Source: Lentisphaerales bacterium
Lineage (GTDB): Bacteria; Verrucomicrobiota; Lentisphaeria; Lentisphaerales; Lentisphaeraceae
Length of the DNA: 56,391 bases
Assembly (NCBI GenBank): GCA_022446985.1
Contig: JAKVBD010000032.1
Coordinates: 1-56,391, forward strand
Direction: 5' to 3'
The notes beneath the pieces were generated by a model that worked only from the letters and a program-made list of their open reading frames with translations, made no database searches and was not told the DNA's origin. The first letter of the stretch is position 1. Every line of letters starts with the position of its first letter. This document shows positions 35,551 to 45,095 of this stretch, in pieces. The position numbers and the translations under genes were made by a program.

Positions 35551-36978
35551 TTATCTCCAGGATTCGGCCCATTTACAAGCTTCATACTGAGACGACATAT
35601 ACCAATTAAGCAGTTTATTGGTCATCTCTGCTTTTTTACCGGAAAACTCATCTTTGTAAAACAAGTTATTGACTTCATCCGGGTCAGCTTTAAGGTCAAA
35701 TAATTGTCCGTGGTCTTCCCCCATGAAGTGAACCAGCTTCCACTCTTCATCACGAATCATACTCATATACTCAGAGCAAGTGAAATTTTTATCTTGAACC
35801 TGTTCTGCAAAAACTTCTTTACGGCCTGACCATTCTTCACCTTTAAGAACAGGCAAAACAGACTTGGCCTGCATATTTGGATCGATACGAGCTCCGGCCA
35901 TTTCAAGTAGAGCAGGACCTACATCCATATTCTGAATAAGATCTTCAACTGTGCGACCACCCTCAAAGTATTTTGGTCCCCAGACAATCATCGGCACACG
36001 ATTGACAATATCGTACATACTCCACTTCTGGCTTTGACCGTGATCTGTCAAACAATCACCATGGTCAGAAGAAAAGATAACCACACTATTGTCGAGCATG
36101 CCTTTCTTTTCCAGATTATCCATGATTTCACCAATCTTTTGATCAATCATAGTAACATTTGCCAGATAGTGGGCACGCTGACGATGACGCATCTCTTCAG
36201 TTGGATTCAGTGTGTACTTAATGGAATCATGGTCTACTTCCGTATTGTGAACACGCATACCGGCGAGTCCAGGAGGAAGCCCTGCCATTTCTTCTTCTGT
36301 TACTTCCAAAAGAGGCAGGTCTTTATCGATATTCTTATCAAGATACTCAGACGTCGGATCGTAAGGAGGGTGTGGTCCAGGAAAACCTATTTCTAGAAAT
36401 AAAGGACCATCTACAGGATAGTTATCCAACCACCAATTAGCCATATCACCGACAAACATATCAGAGTGAGCTTCTTCTGGTAAATCCCAGGTAAAAGCAC
36501 CCAGGGCTGTATCGTAATCATCGCGTTCACGGTAAGTTACGCGACCCGGCTTATCAATTCCACGAGATCTCAAGTACTTGTCCCACTCATCGTAAAAGTA
36601 ACGGCCTTCGAGATAACGATCTTTATTTTCAACTACAAAGCGGTGCTGAAAGCCACAGGGAGTTGTATAAGGCCAAGTGTGCATTTTCCCTACATTAACA
36701 CACGTGTAACCAGACTTACTTAAATCCTCAATCCAGCCATGCTTCCAGTCATCTGCATTTTTGTAAATTCCAGAAGTATGTGGGTAATAACCGTTAAACA
36801 GACTGGCTCGTGCTGGGGCACAACTTGGAGCGGTAATAAAACAATTGTTAAAAGAAACTCCTTCCTTAACCAATTTATCGATATTCGGGGTTTCCATGTA
36901 GTCAAAGCCAAGCGCATTTATAGTATCAAAACGCTGCTGATCGGTAATAATAAAAATAATATTTGGACGGTTATCCAT
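35551..36978 (-). CDS. Sulfatase without signal peptide
   Basis: 475 residues beginning RPNIIFIITDQQRFDTINALG, so the metal-binding strand starts at once and no signal peptide is present: a cytoplasmic enzyme by sequence. The active-site motif is CAPAR at Cys53, followed by ASLFNGYYPHTSG. IFSSDHGDCLTDHGQ is the second metal motif; FLEIGFPGPHPPYDP fits the choline-sulfatase/phosphonate-hydrolase-like branch. It is the third gene of an operon with an IclR regulator and an amidohydrolase (gap 11 bases to the latter). The cytoplasmic site suggests desulfation of a small imported molecule. Confidence 0.88.
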   Translation of the reverse strand: MDNRPNIIFIITDQQRFDTINALGFDYMETPNIDKLVKEGVSFNNCFITAPSCAPARASLFNGYYPHTSGIYKNADDWKHGWIEDLSKSGYTCVNVGKMHTWPYTTPCGFQHRFVVENKDRYLEGRYFYDEWDKYLRSRGIDKPGRVTYRERDDYDTALGAFTWDLPEEAHSDMFVGDMANWWLDNYPVDGPLFLEIGFPGPHPPYDPTSEYLDKNIDKDLPLLEVTEEEMAGLPPGLAGMRVHNTEVDHDSIKYTLNPTEEMRHRQRAHYLANVTMIDQKIGEIMDNLEKKGMLDNSVVIFSSDHGDCLTDHGQSQKWSMYDIVNRVPMIVWGPKYFEGGRTVEDLIQNMDVGPALLEMAGARIDPNMQAKSVLPVLKGEEWSGRKEVFAEQVQDKNFTCSEYMSMIRDEEWKLVHFMGEDHGQLFDLKADPDEVNNLFYKDEFSGKKAEMTNKLLNWYMSSQYEACKWAESWR

Positions 36979-36989
36979 AATGACTCTCC

Positions 36990-37892
36990 TCAGTTTCTAA
37001 AAAAGACTTTCTCTGCAGTTCCCTGGAAAATATTTTGCCGTTCTTCAGCCGTTAGAAATCCAGCGTGATTCGCCAGGATTTCATAAGCAGCTTTGTAAGT
37101 ATGTCCAGCTTCAAGCTGATACGGACAATCACTGCCCCACATCAACCGTTCACTGCCAAACTTACCTAAGACCTCTTTAAAAAATGGTAACATATCCAAA
37201 TAAGGTAGCTCCATACGACCATTCCCATAATATTTGGATACTTTGAGGTAAACATTTTCCAGTTCAGACAATCGCCACAGAACTTCGACTTCTTTTCTAT
37301 CGTTAAAATCAACATGACCATAGTGATCGATCACCACTCTGGTCTGGGGATTTATCCTACACTTTTCATACACTGAGCCAAGCGTAACATTTCTGTTACG
37401 CAGTAGACAGATAGACTGATTGTACTCAGCTGCCAGCTTCCAATATCGGTCCATATCACTCCCGAGAAGCCAGTTTTCTCCATCTTTTGAAGGAATTCGA
37501 TAGCCTGAAACTTCAGTCCCGGCATCAGCCTTCATTTTTTGTTCTATTTTTGGGTCTTTTTTATCCAAAGCCCCAACTACAGCAAACTTTCCAGGGTGTA
37601 TTCCTGCAATTCTACGAAAATAAGAATAGTCGTAACCATGATAATAAATGTGCTGAATCAGCACGAATCTTTCAAATCCAAAGGACTTTCCGGCCGCCAT
37701 TAGATCTTCTGCCCTAAATGATGCCGGTTTTACATCTTTTTCCGATATCCCTGCTCTAAAAGGGTATTCGCCAAATTTCGGCCAAATATGAGTATGACAA
37801 TCAATATATGGTTTCCTTTTCACTCCCTGACAACCAGGGGCTAACAAAGCGGCTCCACTCAAAAAGTATTTTGTAAAATCACGGCGATTCAT
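36990..37892 (-). CDS. Amidohydrolase (amidohydrolase-2/TIM-barrel family)
   Basis: 300 residues. A twin-arginine-like and lipoprotein-like start (NRRDFTKYFLSGAALLAPGC) precedes IDCHTHIWPKFGEYPF, the HxH metal site of amidohydrolase-2 proteins. VVIDHYGHVDF and LMWGSDCPYQL supply the later His and the catalytic Asp. Family members hydrolyse lactones or decarboxylate small acids. The start codon abuts the IclR stop (TAG then ATG), so the genes are translationally coupled. The export signal contrasts with the cytoplasmic sulfatase next in the operon, an unusual split. Confidence 0.83.
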   Translation of the reverse strand: MNRRDFTKYFLSGAALLAPGCQGVKRKPYIDCHTHIWPKFGEYPFRAGISEKDVKPASFRAEDLMAAGKSFGFERFVLIQHIYYHGYDYSYFRRIAGIHPGKFAVVGALDKKDPKIEQKMKADAGTEVSGYRIPSKDGENWLLGSDMDRYWKLAAEYNQSICLLRNRNVTLGSVYEKCRINPQTRVVIDHYGHVDFNDRKEVEVLWRLSELENVYLKVSKYYGNGRMELPYLDMLPFFKEVLGKFGSERLMWGSDCPYQLEAGHTYKAAYEILANHAGFLTAEERQNIFQGTAEKVFFRN

Positions 37893-38642
37893 CTAGTCCT
37901 CTAAAATTGAATTAGAAGCATTTTGAGCTGCAGATTTAACAGAAGAAACAATCGTCCTAAGGTCCTCTTCTGTCAAAACGTGAGTTATGATCGTGACTCC
38001 TATAGCTCCCGCCAGCTTAATCGAATTTCCCTTAAAAACAGGGGCGCAAATTCTAGTAACTTGAGAGCGGTGTATCATCTCCTGACTTATGTGAACCTCT
38101 TCTCCACGAATCTTACCAAACTTTCGAGTCAAGTCTTCCTTTTTATATCCATAGTTATTCTCACTACGGTCAAGGATCTCCTGAACTTTATCCTGATTGA
38201 TGAACGGCAAACACGTAAAGAAAAAACCATTTATGGGTGAGTGAACATCGCGACTGTTGACTTCCAGGTAATGGTAAGAGTTCGCTACTTCTGACTTGGC
38301 TAGTAGAGTTACCCATTCTCCATCAAAATCAAAATACGCCGCAGATTCTTTTAAACCGGCAGCCAAACCATCTAAATACGGTTGCATCAGATCACTTCTT
38401 GAGCGACGTCCAAGAACATTCTCACACAAATCATAAGTACTTTTACTTAAGGAGTAGAGACCACTCTCTACATCTTTCTCAAAATAGCCTTTTTCAATAA
38501 ATGTTTTAAGTAAACGCGAAAGTACATTCGCAGCAAAACCACTATGAGACTTCAAATCTTTAAAAGAGACATTTCGCTGCCTCAGGGCCATATATTCAAG
38601 AAGAAGCAATGCTTTAGGTAGAGTACCTGTTAAATCCGACAT
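37893..38642 (-). CDS. IclR-family transcriptional regulator
   Basis: From the ATG at 38642 the protein has 249 residues; an earlier in-frame GTG (38651) adds three residues. The N-terminal winged helix reads ALLLLEYMALRQRNVSFKDLKSHSGF then NVLSRLLKTFIEKGYFEKD. The C-terminal effector domain has ITRICAPVFKGN and LAGAIGVTI. IclR proteins usually sense small carbon compounds. It heads the operon with the amidohydrolase and sulfatase and is divergent from the DUF1080 gene, with two palindromes in the shared gap. It probably regulates both sides. Confidence 0.88.
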   Translation of the reverse strand: MSDLTGTLPKALLLLEYMALRQRNVSFKDLKSHSGFAANVLSRLLKTFIEKGYFEKDVESGLYSLSKSTYDLCENVLGRRSRSDLMQPYLDGLAAGLKESAAYFDFDGEWVTLLAKSEVANSYHYLEVNSRDVHSPINGFFFTCLPFINQDKVQEILDRSENNYGYKKEDLTRKFGKIRGEEVHISQEMIHRSQVTRICAPVFKGNSIKLAGAIGVTIITHVLTEEDLRTIVSSVKSAAQNASNSILED

Positions 38643-38885
38643 AAAAACCACTAGTTAAATAAATTTACTTACATATAACTATTTAACCAAAAGATAATAA
38701 AAGCAATTCATTTCGAAATAAAGTCAAAGATTTCTTTTGACTTATGAGCGCTTTTAACAAATAGCTAAGAACATAATTTATTCGCGAAAAATTCACCTCC
38801 CCCAATTTAGACTTGTCTTAAAGCAGTTCATAAAATCACCAAAATGAAAATCTCACAAAAACTAATTCAACATGATTAAAATCTC

Positions 38886-38952
38886 TATTTGTCACAAATA
38901 AGCTTTTAGCTCCGTAGAGCTTTTATCCCGTATTATTGTGCATATTGCACAA
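38886..38952. promoter_or_regulatory. Two palindromes in the gap between IclR and DUF1080 genes (candidate operators)
   Basis: TATTTGT-C-ACAAATA (38886-38900) and TTGTGCA-TAT-TGCACAA (38936-38952) are perfect inverted repeats with seven-base arms. A small hairpin AGCTC-CGTA-GAGCT followed by TTTAT lies between them (38908-38921). The second palindrome ends 57 bases before the DUF1080 start. Positions and symmetry fit binding sites for a dimeric regulator such as the adjacent IclR protein. The rest of the gap (38643-39008) is AT-rich with no gene seen. Confidence 0.5.
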
Positions 38953-39008
38953 CATTACAAAAATCTCTAAAATGAGTGTTCTATAAATTCAAAAAGGTAA
39001 CAATTCTC

Positions 39009-40193
39009 GTGTTCAGATCTTTAGCTACTGCAGTATTAGGCATCGCCCTAACTAACTCTTGTACTCAATTTTCTTCTCAGCCAAGTTTAAAAAACAGTCT
39101 AACTGAAGAAAAGGTTCTTTTCGATGGCTCAAACTTGGACAACTTCGACTATATGGAAGGAGACTTCTGGACTCTACCGGGTGACGGTACAGTTAAAGGA
39201 GAAACACCTCCAGAGCCCAAACTGAAGAGAAATACGTTTCTCATTTCTAAAGACAAAAATATAGCCGATTTTGAAGCAACACTTTCTTATAAATTGACAA
39301 CTGAAAATAACTCTGGTGTTATTTATCGTGCCGAACAAATTGATGACCCTGCCCTCTTCCGCGTTAAAGGTTACCAAGCAGAAGGTGAGAATGACTTACT
39401 CAAAGGCGGTTTTATGTACGATGAAGCCAGAAGAGCATGGGTGGCCAGTCCTGGTGAATTTGTCATAGTCAAAAGTAAAAAAGACAAAAAAATCGTCGGT
39501 CAGGTCAATAACCATGAAAAACTTATTGCCAACAAATTCCTAAATGATAAAGAGTGGAATGATTACCGCATTGTCGCGCGTGGCAACCACTTCATGCACT
39601 ACATAAACGGGGAATTAGCAATTGAATTAATCGACATTGACCCAACTGACTCAAGTCGTACAGGTACATTTTGTTTGCAGATCCACGGTGGGAAACCTAT
39701 GACCGTCTTCTTTAAAGATGTTGTAGTCAACAAATACAAAAAACGCTTTGGAAAAGCTATTCCGCTTTTTATCAGTTCCCTAAAAGGTTGGCAAACTGAG
39801 AATGCAAATACAACCATCAGAAAATTTTCATCGCCCAACGAAAGAGGCTTAAAAGCTCGCGGCTACGACATGAAAGCCAAAATTGACAGTACAATTGCTT
39901 TCATCAGCAAAGGTTGATACATTGCCAGAAGTCTACCAGCAGCAGAAGGTGTTTTACGCTTCCACACTAAAGGTGTTGGGCAAGTCACTCTTGGAAATAA
40001 AACTTTTGATATGCCTTATGTCGACAGTAAAACAGATGGCTACACACATGTCGAACTCCTTATGAAGGATGGTAAAGTTGAAATTTCAGCGAACAACAAA
40101 GCTATAACAACTAAAAGCTTCGTCGGACAAGGACTCAAAATCAGCGGTTCTGCAGTCGTTAGAAATATTATCTTCATCCCTTTCGAAAAATAA
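39009..40193 (+). pseudogene. DUF1080 (LamG-like sugar-hydrolase family) gene interrupted by one in-frame TGA
   Basis: The GTG at 39009 follows AAAGGTAAC at good distance; an upstream in-frame GTG (38976) has no such site. A signal with possible lipobox (ALTNSC) precedes EKVLFDGSNLDNFDYMEGDFW, WTLPGDGTVKG, NSGVIYRAEQ, EWNDYRIVARGNHFMHYINGE and GTFCLQIHGGKPMTVFFKDVVV, the standard DUF1080 (3-keto-disaccharide hydrolase-like) order. TGA at 39915-39917 then stops the frame, but the same frame goes on for 91 codons (YIARSLPAAEGVLRF to FIPFEK) as a second small domain ending in TAA. The first domain is complete, so the truncated 302-residue product may still work. Single nonsense mutation or sequencing error. 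Confidence 0.78.
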
Positions 40194-40201
40194 AACCTTT
40201 C

Positions 40202-40224
40202 ACCGGTATCGGTCAGATACCGGT
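40202..40224. terminator. Hairpin between convergent DUF1080 and rmuC genes
   Basis: ACCGGTATC and GATACCGGT form a nine-pair stem with a five-base loop, nine bases after the DUF1080 frame's TAA and 38 bases before the rmuC stop. It can serve both strands, although T runs are short. Confidence 0.65.
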
Positions 40225-40261
40225 AAACTCCCCTTACATAGTCAATAAGCGTCAAAGAAGT

Positions 40262-41596
40262 CTATAAACTATCAGTCTCGACCAATGCTCCTGATAATTC
40301 AAGTAATTCTCCAGGTAGTTCTTCCTTAGACTTCACCCCGAGCTTTTCCAAATCAGTCGACAGTTTTACAAGATTCCCACGACCAGTAGACAAGCGCTTA
40401 AAGGCTTCATCGTAGTGTTTCCCTGCACTGTCTAAAGCATCACCCACTTTTTGTAACTCTTGAACAAAAAGCACAAACTTTCTGTGAAGTTGTTCAGCTT
40501 TCCTGGCTATAGCCTGAGCAAATTGATTCTGATTCTCATACTGCCAAAGTTTGTTGATAATTCTTAAGGAAACCAACAATGTTGATGGACCTACCAGCAT
40601 AACATTCTTCTTCATCGCGTCCAAGAGCAGTCTCTCATTCTCCTCAAGTGCCAGTCGAAAAGCCCCTTCCATAGGCATAAATAACAGAACATAATCCAAA
40701 GTTTTTAAATCCGGAATATCCTGATAAGCTTTGGAGCTTAACCCTTTGATGTGAGCTTCTACTGAAAGCAGATGTTCACGGGCATACTGCTTTTTAAGCT
40801 CAGGGTTATCTTCGGATGCAAACTTTTCATAAGCAACCAACGAAACCTTTGAATCGATAACAACATCCTTCGAATCCGGCAAACGTATCAAAACATCCGG
40901 CCGTTGCAGTTGCCCGTCCTCATTTTTAAGTGAAAATTGTGTAAAGTATTCACGGTCTTTTTCTAAACCTGAACTTTCAAGGATGCGCTCCAAAATCACT
41001 TCGCCCCACGCTCCTTGTTGTTTTACATCGCCCTTCAGAGCATTTGTCAGATTAAGAGTTTCCTTGCTCATCTGAGCACTCACCTTTTGCAGATTGGTGA
41101 TCTCATTTTTCAAAGAAAAGCGCTCACGTGTTTCCTTTTCATAAGTCTCTTCAACTTTCTTTTTAAATTTACCAATTTCGTCTTTTAAAGGATTCAAAAG
41201 CACTTCTAATCGCTCTTTGTTCTGAGCTGACATTTTTTGAGAATTATGTTCGAGTATTTTATTTGCAAGTTCTTTAAACTCCAGCCTTAAACTCTTGCGG
41301 GATTCTTCTAGTATTCGCAACTTTTCTGAGCTACTACGCCTCTCCTCTGTGAGGCGGGCCTCCAACTCTGAAAGTTTTTCTCTAAGGCTGCCTTTTTCAT
41401 CTAAAAGCTGATCAATTCGTCTATCACTGGCATTTTGTATTCCAGACATTCTTTCAAGGCTTTCTTCTTTGCTTATCAGTCGCTCCTCTAGAACCTTTAT
41501 TTCGACATTTAAAAATGATTTAGCTCTAATACTAGTAATTACAGAAGCAAAAATAGCACCTACGATGAAACTAACTATAAGCTCGACCTCAATCAT
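40262..41596 (-). CDS. rmuC: DNA recombination protein RmuC homologue
   Basis: 444 residues. An N-terminal membrane helix (ELIVSFIVGAIFASVITSI) is followed by a long coiled coil (about 25-190) and the RmuC domain: QQGAWGEVILERILESSGLEKDREY, RPDVLIRLPDSKDVVIDSKVSL, ADEDxNPE-like and YVLLFMPMEGAF, then NVMLVGPSTLLVSLRIINKLW. The order and length fit RmuC, a nuclease-fold protein that limits inversions at short inverted repeats in E. coli. Stand-alone gene, convergent with the DUF1080 gene. Confidence 0.93.
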   Translation of the reverse strand: MIEVELIVSFIVGAIFASVITSIRAKSFLNVEIKVLEERLISKEESLERMSGIQNASDRRIDQLLDEKGSLREKLSELEARLTEERRSSSEKLRILEESRKSLRLEFKELANKILEHNSQKMSAQNKERLEVLLNPLKDEIGKFKKKVEETYEKETRERFSLKNEITNLQKVSAQMSKETLNLTNALKGDVKQQGAWGEVILERILESSGLEKDREYFTQFSLKNEDGQLQRPDVLIRLPDSKDVVIDSKVSLVAYEKFASEDNPELKKQYAREHLLSVEAHIKGLSSKAYQDIPDLKTLDYVLLFMPMEGAFRLALEENERLLLDAMKKNVMLVGPSTLLVSLRIINKLWQYENQNQFAQAIARKAEQLHRKFVLFVQELQKVGDALDSAGKHYDEAFKRLSTGRGNLVKLSTDLEKLGVKSKEELPGELLELSGALVETDSL

Positions 41597-41733
41597 GACA
41601 AAATACCACCAAAACCCTCAATTTATGTAAAATATTAAAATAAACTCAACTTTATAAGCCTAAAAACCCCCAAGCCTTTGCAACCATTTATTCTAGACTA
41701 TAAAATCTATGTACGTACAAACTTGGGGGAAAG

Positions 41734-42909
41734 ATGAATCGCATTTTAATAATTATGATGCTTTTAACTGTCTATGCAACTAGCAGAGAATTAAATATAT
41801 ACATAGATGCTGACTACAGTAATTATTCAGAATCTTCTGAATCAATTGAGATGGGCGTCAAAACGGCTCTTAGTTTATCACAAAATAGTTTTGCAGGATA
41901 TAATATAAATATTATCAGAAAAGACCATAAAGCAAATAGCAGGCGCAGCCTGAAACATCTAAAAGACATTAAAACCGATCCAAATAGACTTGTTGCTTTC
42001 TCTGGTCTTCACTCGCCACCAGTACTGGCCAATAAAAAGTTTATCAATGAAAATAAAATTCTGTTTTTTAGCCCTTGGGCTGCTGCCGCACCTATAACGA
42101 GAGCCTCTAGTCCAGATAACTGGATTTTCAGACTTTCTGTTGATGATTCTAAAGCTGGTTTTTTTCTAGTAGATCAGATGCTTAAAAATAACCTAATCAA
42201 ACCATTCGTACTTTTAGAAAAAACCGGTTGGGGAGAATCAAACTTCAAAACAATAACTCAGTCTCTAAAGAGTAACCAAATAAAGGCTGTCGGTATTGAA
42301 TTCTTTAACTGGGAACCAACTGAAGCAACCATTAACAGTAAAATCAGAAAGATTATCAATACCGGAGCAGACTCGATACTCTTTGTCGGTAATTCCACAG
42401 AAGGACAGCTTTTTGCCAATGCAATGAATAAATTCGGCATTAAGACTCCAGTATTATCTCATTGGGGAATTAACGGCGGAGGTTTTTTTGAAAAAGTTGG
42501 ATTTGCAAAGCTCAATCAACAAAAATGGAGTTTCATTCAGACAAGCTTTTCATTTATGCAGAAACCATTACCTGCCTTCCCTAAAAAAGTCCTTGATAAA
42601 GCAAAAATGCTCTTCCCTCAGAAAATTGACGATAATTATATCAAGTCACCCAGTGGCTTCATTCACGCGTTTGATATGACACTTATTCTTGCCCAAGCCT
42701 GGGAAAAAGTTGATAAAAACGGTAAATGGCAAGCTGAACTTAAACAAACTCTGGAAAACGGCAATTTTAATGTACAGGGGCTCATAAAAAACTACCAAAA
42801 ACCATTTAGTCCATACAAACTAAATTCTCCAGATGCGCATGAAGCTCTCGGTATAAAGGAGCTCAAAATGGCCGAATTCAATGAGCTGGGGCAAGTTATC
42901 TTAAAATGA
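41734..42909 (+). CDS. Periplasmic ligand-binding protein (branched-chain amino-acid-binding-like)
   Basis: 391 residues with a signal peptide (RILIIMMLLTVYATS) and the two-lobe periplasmic-binding fold of LivJ-type proteins: EMGVKTALSLSQNSFAGYNI, VAFSGLHSPPVLANKKFINENKILFFSPWAA, PFVLLEKTGWGESNFKT, TGADSILFVGNSTEGQLFANAMNKFG and GFIHAFDMTLILAQAW. No ABC-transporter genes are adjacent. Its stop overlaps the start of a hybrid histidine kinase (ATGA at 42906-42909), so it likely acts as the kinase's ligand sensor rather than in transport. The ligand is unknown. Confidence 0.85.
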   Translation: MNRILIIMMLLTVYATSRELNIYIDADYSNYSESSESIEMGVKTALSLSQNSFAGYNINIIRKDHKANSRRSLKHLKDIKTDPNRLVAFSGLHSPPVLANKKFINENKILFFSPWAAAAPITRASSPDNWIFRLSVDDSKAGFFLVDQMLKNNLIKPFVLLEKTGWGESNFKTITQSLKSNQIKAVGIEFFNWEPTEATINSKIRKIINTGADSILFVGNSTEGQLFANAMNKFGIKTPVLSHWGINGGGFFEKVGFAKLNQQKWSFIQTSFSFMQKPLPAFPKKVLDKAKMLFPQKIDDNYIKSPSGFIHAFDMTLILAQAWEKVDKNGKWQAELKQTLENGNFNVQGLIKNYQKPFSPYKLNSPDAHEALGIKELKMAEFNELGQVILK

Positions 42910-45095
42910 CTTTGAAAAGAAATAAAGCTCTTTCTGTACTGCAGATAAATGCGATTTTTTCTTTAGTTGCCTGTATACTCATGAGTGCAACTATAAGTGT
43001 TCTTCTCTACAGGTCACTCAGCAATTCCATAACTGAAATGACCCAAAACACTGCGAAAGAACAAGTACAACAGATGGGGCTCTCGTTTAAAAACTTCCTA
43101 AAAAGTCATCAAACTATTCTTAAAGACTACTCTGAATTCCCCTCAATAAAGCAGGCGGCCGTTCAACCGGAAACACACATAGAAGATGCAGCCGACTTAA
43201 TGAAATCCTTCTCATTTATTGGTCAAAGATACCCATTAATGCTAATAGACTTCGAAGCAGAGCCGCTTCACCACAGTCAACTAACACAAAAAATCCTGGC
43301 CGATGTCCCTCAAGACCTCACACTTTTTATCGATGAAAATAAATCATTTCATATGTCCTTAATGACTTCAAATGATGAAAAGCACCTCATTCTTGGAAGT
43401 GAAATTCTCGTTAAGAACACTATAGAAGGAGCCCTTCTGACGTTTATCTCTGTAGACTCTATTCTTGCCCGGAATTTGACAGATACATTACAGTATGAAA
43501 TATACTTTCAAAACAAATCTATCAGTCCAAAAATAAACACCTCTGGCAAAAAATTTCTTAGCTCCACAATTGAACTAAATAACGACTTCACACTCAAAAC
43601 CTATGTCAGGACTGATCTCATTATGGCAAAACAGACCAGTTTGGTCTACAACTTAATTTTAGCAATTGTCATGATCTTTATATTATTCTCATTCGTTTCT
43701 TTCTATTTAGTCAACAAAAACTTCCTAAGACCAATTGTAAGCCTTAAAGAAATGACTCAGTCAATCTCAAAAGGCAACAGTACTCTCCCCATACCAGTTA
43801 AAACCTCCATTAAAGAATTGAATCTTTTGCAAGAAGATTTTAAAAAGATGGTATCCACTCTGAATGATCGAACGGAGGCCTTAAATGAAGCAAATACAGA
43901 TCTTGAACAGAAAGTAATCGACCGCACTAAAGAATTGCAGGACAAAGCGGAAGAATTAGAGCAACTCAGTAAATACAAATCTGAGTTCCTCGCCAGAATG
44001 AGTCACGAAATCCGTACTCCTATGAATGCTATAGTCGGTTATATCGAAATCCTCAAAGAGAGTAATATGTCACAAGAAGATCAAAACCATCTTGATATCA
44101 TAAATAACTCTGCAGATGCTCTGCTCACCATCATTAACGATATTCTTGATTTTTCCAAAATTGAAGCCGGTATGCTAAGAATAGAACAGATCCCCTTCAA
44201 CCTCAATAAAATACTCCAGGATACTCAAAACATGTTTACTAAAACTGCAGATGACAAAGGTCTGGAGCTCATTATAGGTCAAATAAAGAGGGACCATAAA
44301 TGGCTTCTTGGCGACCCTAATAGACTAAGGCAAATCCTGATAAACCTCACTGGTAATGCATTAAAATTCACTAAAGCCGGCACAGTAAAAATTAGTATCG
44401 AATCACAAAGCCTGGATGATACAAACGTTGAATTTACTCTGAATATTTCAGATACAGGTATTGGTATACCTGAAGACAAACTTTCCGAAATATTTCAATC
44501 ATTCTCTCAAGCAGAAGGTTCAATCACTCGAAAATTTGGTGGGACCGGTCTTGGTCTTCCTATAAGCCGTAACTTAGCAGAACTAATGGGGGGCCAACTG
44601 ACAGCGAATAGTACGATGGGCAAAGGTTCCAATTTTGTTCTCAAAGCATCTCTCAAAAAAGCAAACCCACTGGAACAAACAACTATTTTACAGCAAGACA
44701 TTCTTTGGCAAGACCCTCCAGATATTCTTCTTGTCGAAGATAATCTTGTCAATCAAAAACTGGCCATGAAAACTCTTGATAAGCTCGGCTGTAAAATCAC
44801 TACTGCTATAAATGGCAATGAAGCGATTAAACATATTACAGAACATGATTTTGATCTTGTACTTATGGACTGTCAGATGCCCATACTCGACGGTTTGGAA
44901 ACAACTCGTAAATTGCGAAAAGATCCAGATTACCAAGATTTAACAATTATTGCATTTACAGCAAATGCTATGGAGGAGGAAATTAAACAATGCTTTGATG
45001 CTGGTATGAATGACTATCTTACGAAACCATTTAAAAGAAACCAGTTTGCCCAAAAACTGGCCAAGTGGCTAAAGCATAAAATTAAAGTCGCTTAA
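42906..45095 (+). CDS. Hybrid sensor histidine kinase
   Basis: 729 residues. Two membrane helices (about 13-35 and 245-268) flank a periplasmic sensor region of about 210 residues. A HAMP-like segment (VSLKEMTQSISKG) and coiled coil follow. HisKA is at about 360-425 with FLARMSHEIRTPMNAIVG (phospho-His). HATPase_c has NLTGNALKFTKAG, DTGIGIPEDKL and GTGLGLPISRNLAELMGG. A C-terminal receiver domain has LLVEDN, phospho-Asp in LVLMDCQMP and the KP lysine (DYLTKPF). The gene overlaps the periplasmic binding protein gene by four bases, a LuxPQ/TorTS-like sensor pair. The downstream output regulator is not in the window. Confidence 0.93.
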   Translation: MTLKRNKALSVLQINAIFSLVACILMSATISVLLYRSLSNSITEMTQNTAKEQVQQMGLSFKNFLKSHQTILKDYSEFPSIKQAAVQPETHIEDAADLMKSFSFIGQRYPLMLIDFEAEPLHHSQLTQKILADVPQDLTLFIDENKSFHMSLMTSNDEKHLILGSEILVKNTIEGALLTFISVDSILARNLTDTLQYEIYFQNKSISPKINTSGKKFLSSTIELNNDFTLKTYVRTDLIMAKQTSLVYNLILAIVMIFILFSFVSFYLVNKNFLRPIVSLKEMTQSISKGNSTLPIPVKTSIKELNLLQEDFKKMVSTLNDRTEALNEANTDLEQKVIDRTKELQDKAEELEQLSKYKSEFLARMSHEIRTPMNAIVGYIEILKESNMSQEDQNHLDIINNSADALLTIINDILDFSKIEAGMLRIEQIPFNLNKILQDTQNMFTKTADDKGLELIIGQIKRDHKWLLGDPNRLRQILINLTGNALKFTKAGTVKISIESQSLDDTNVEFTLNISDTGIGIPEDKLSEIFQSFSQAEGSITRKFGGTGLGLPISRNLAELMGGQLTANSTMGKGSNFVLKASLKKANPLEQTTILQQDILWQDPPDILLVEDNLVNQKLAMKTLDKLGCKITTAINGNEAIKHITEHDFDLVLMDCQMPILDGLETTRKLRKDPDYQDLTIIAFTANAMEEEIKQCFDAGMNDYLTKPFKRNQFAQKLAKWLKHKIKVA

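Noticed and set aside
39915..39917. TGA as a selenocysteine codon
   Set aside because: No convincing SECIS-like hairpin follows and DUF1080 proteins are not known selenoproteins; nonsense mutation or error is simpler.
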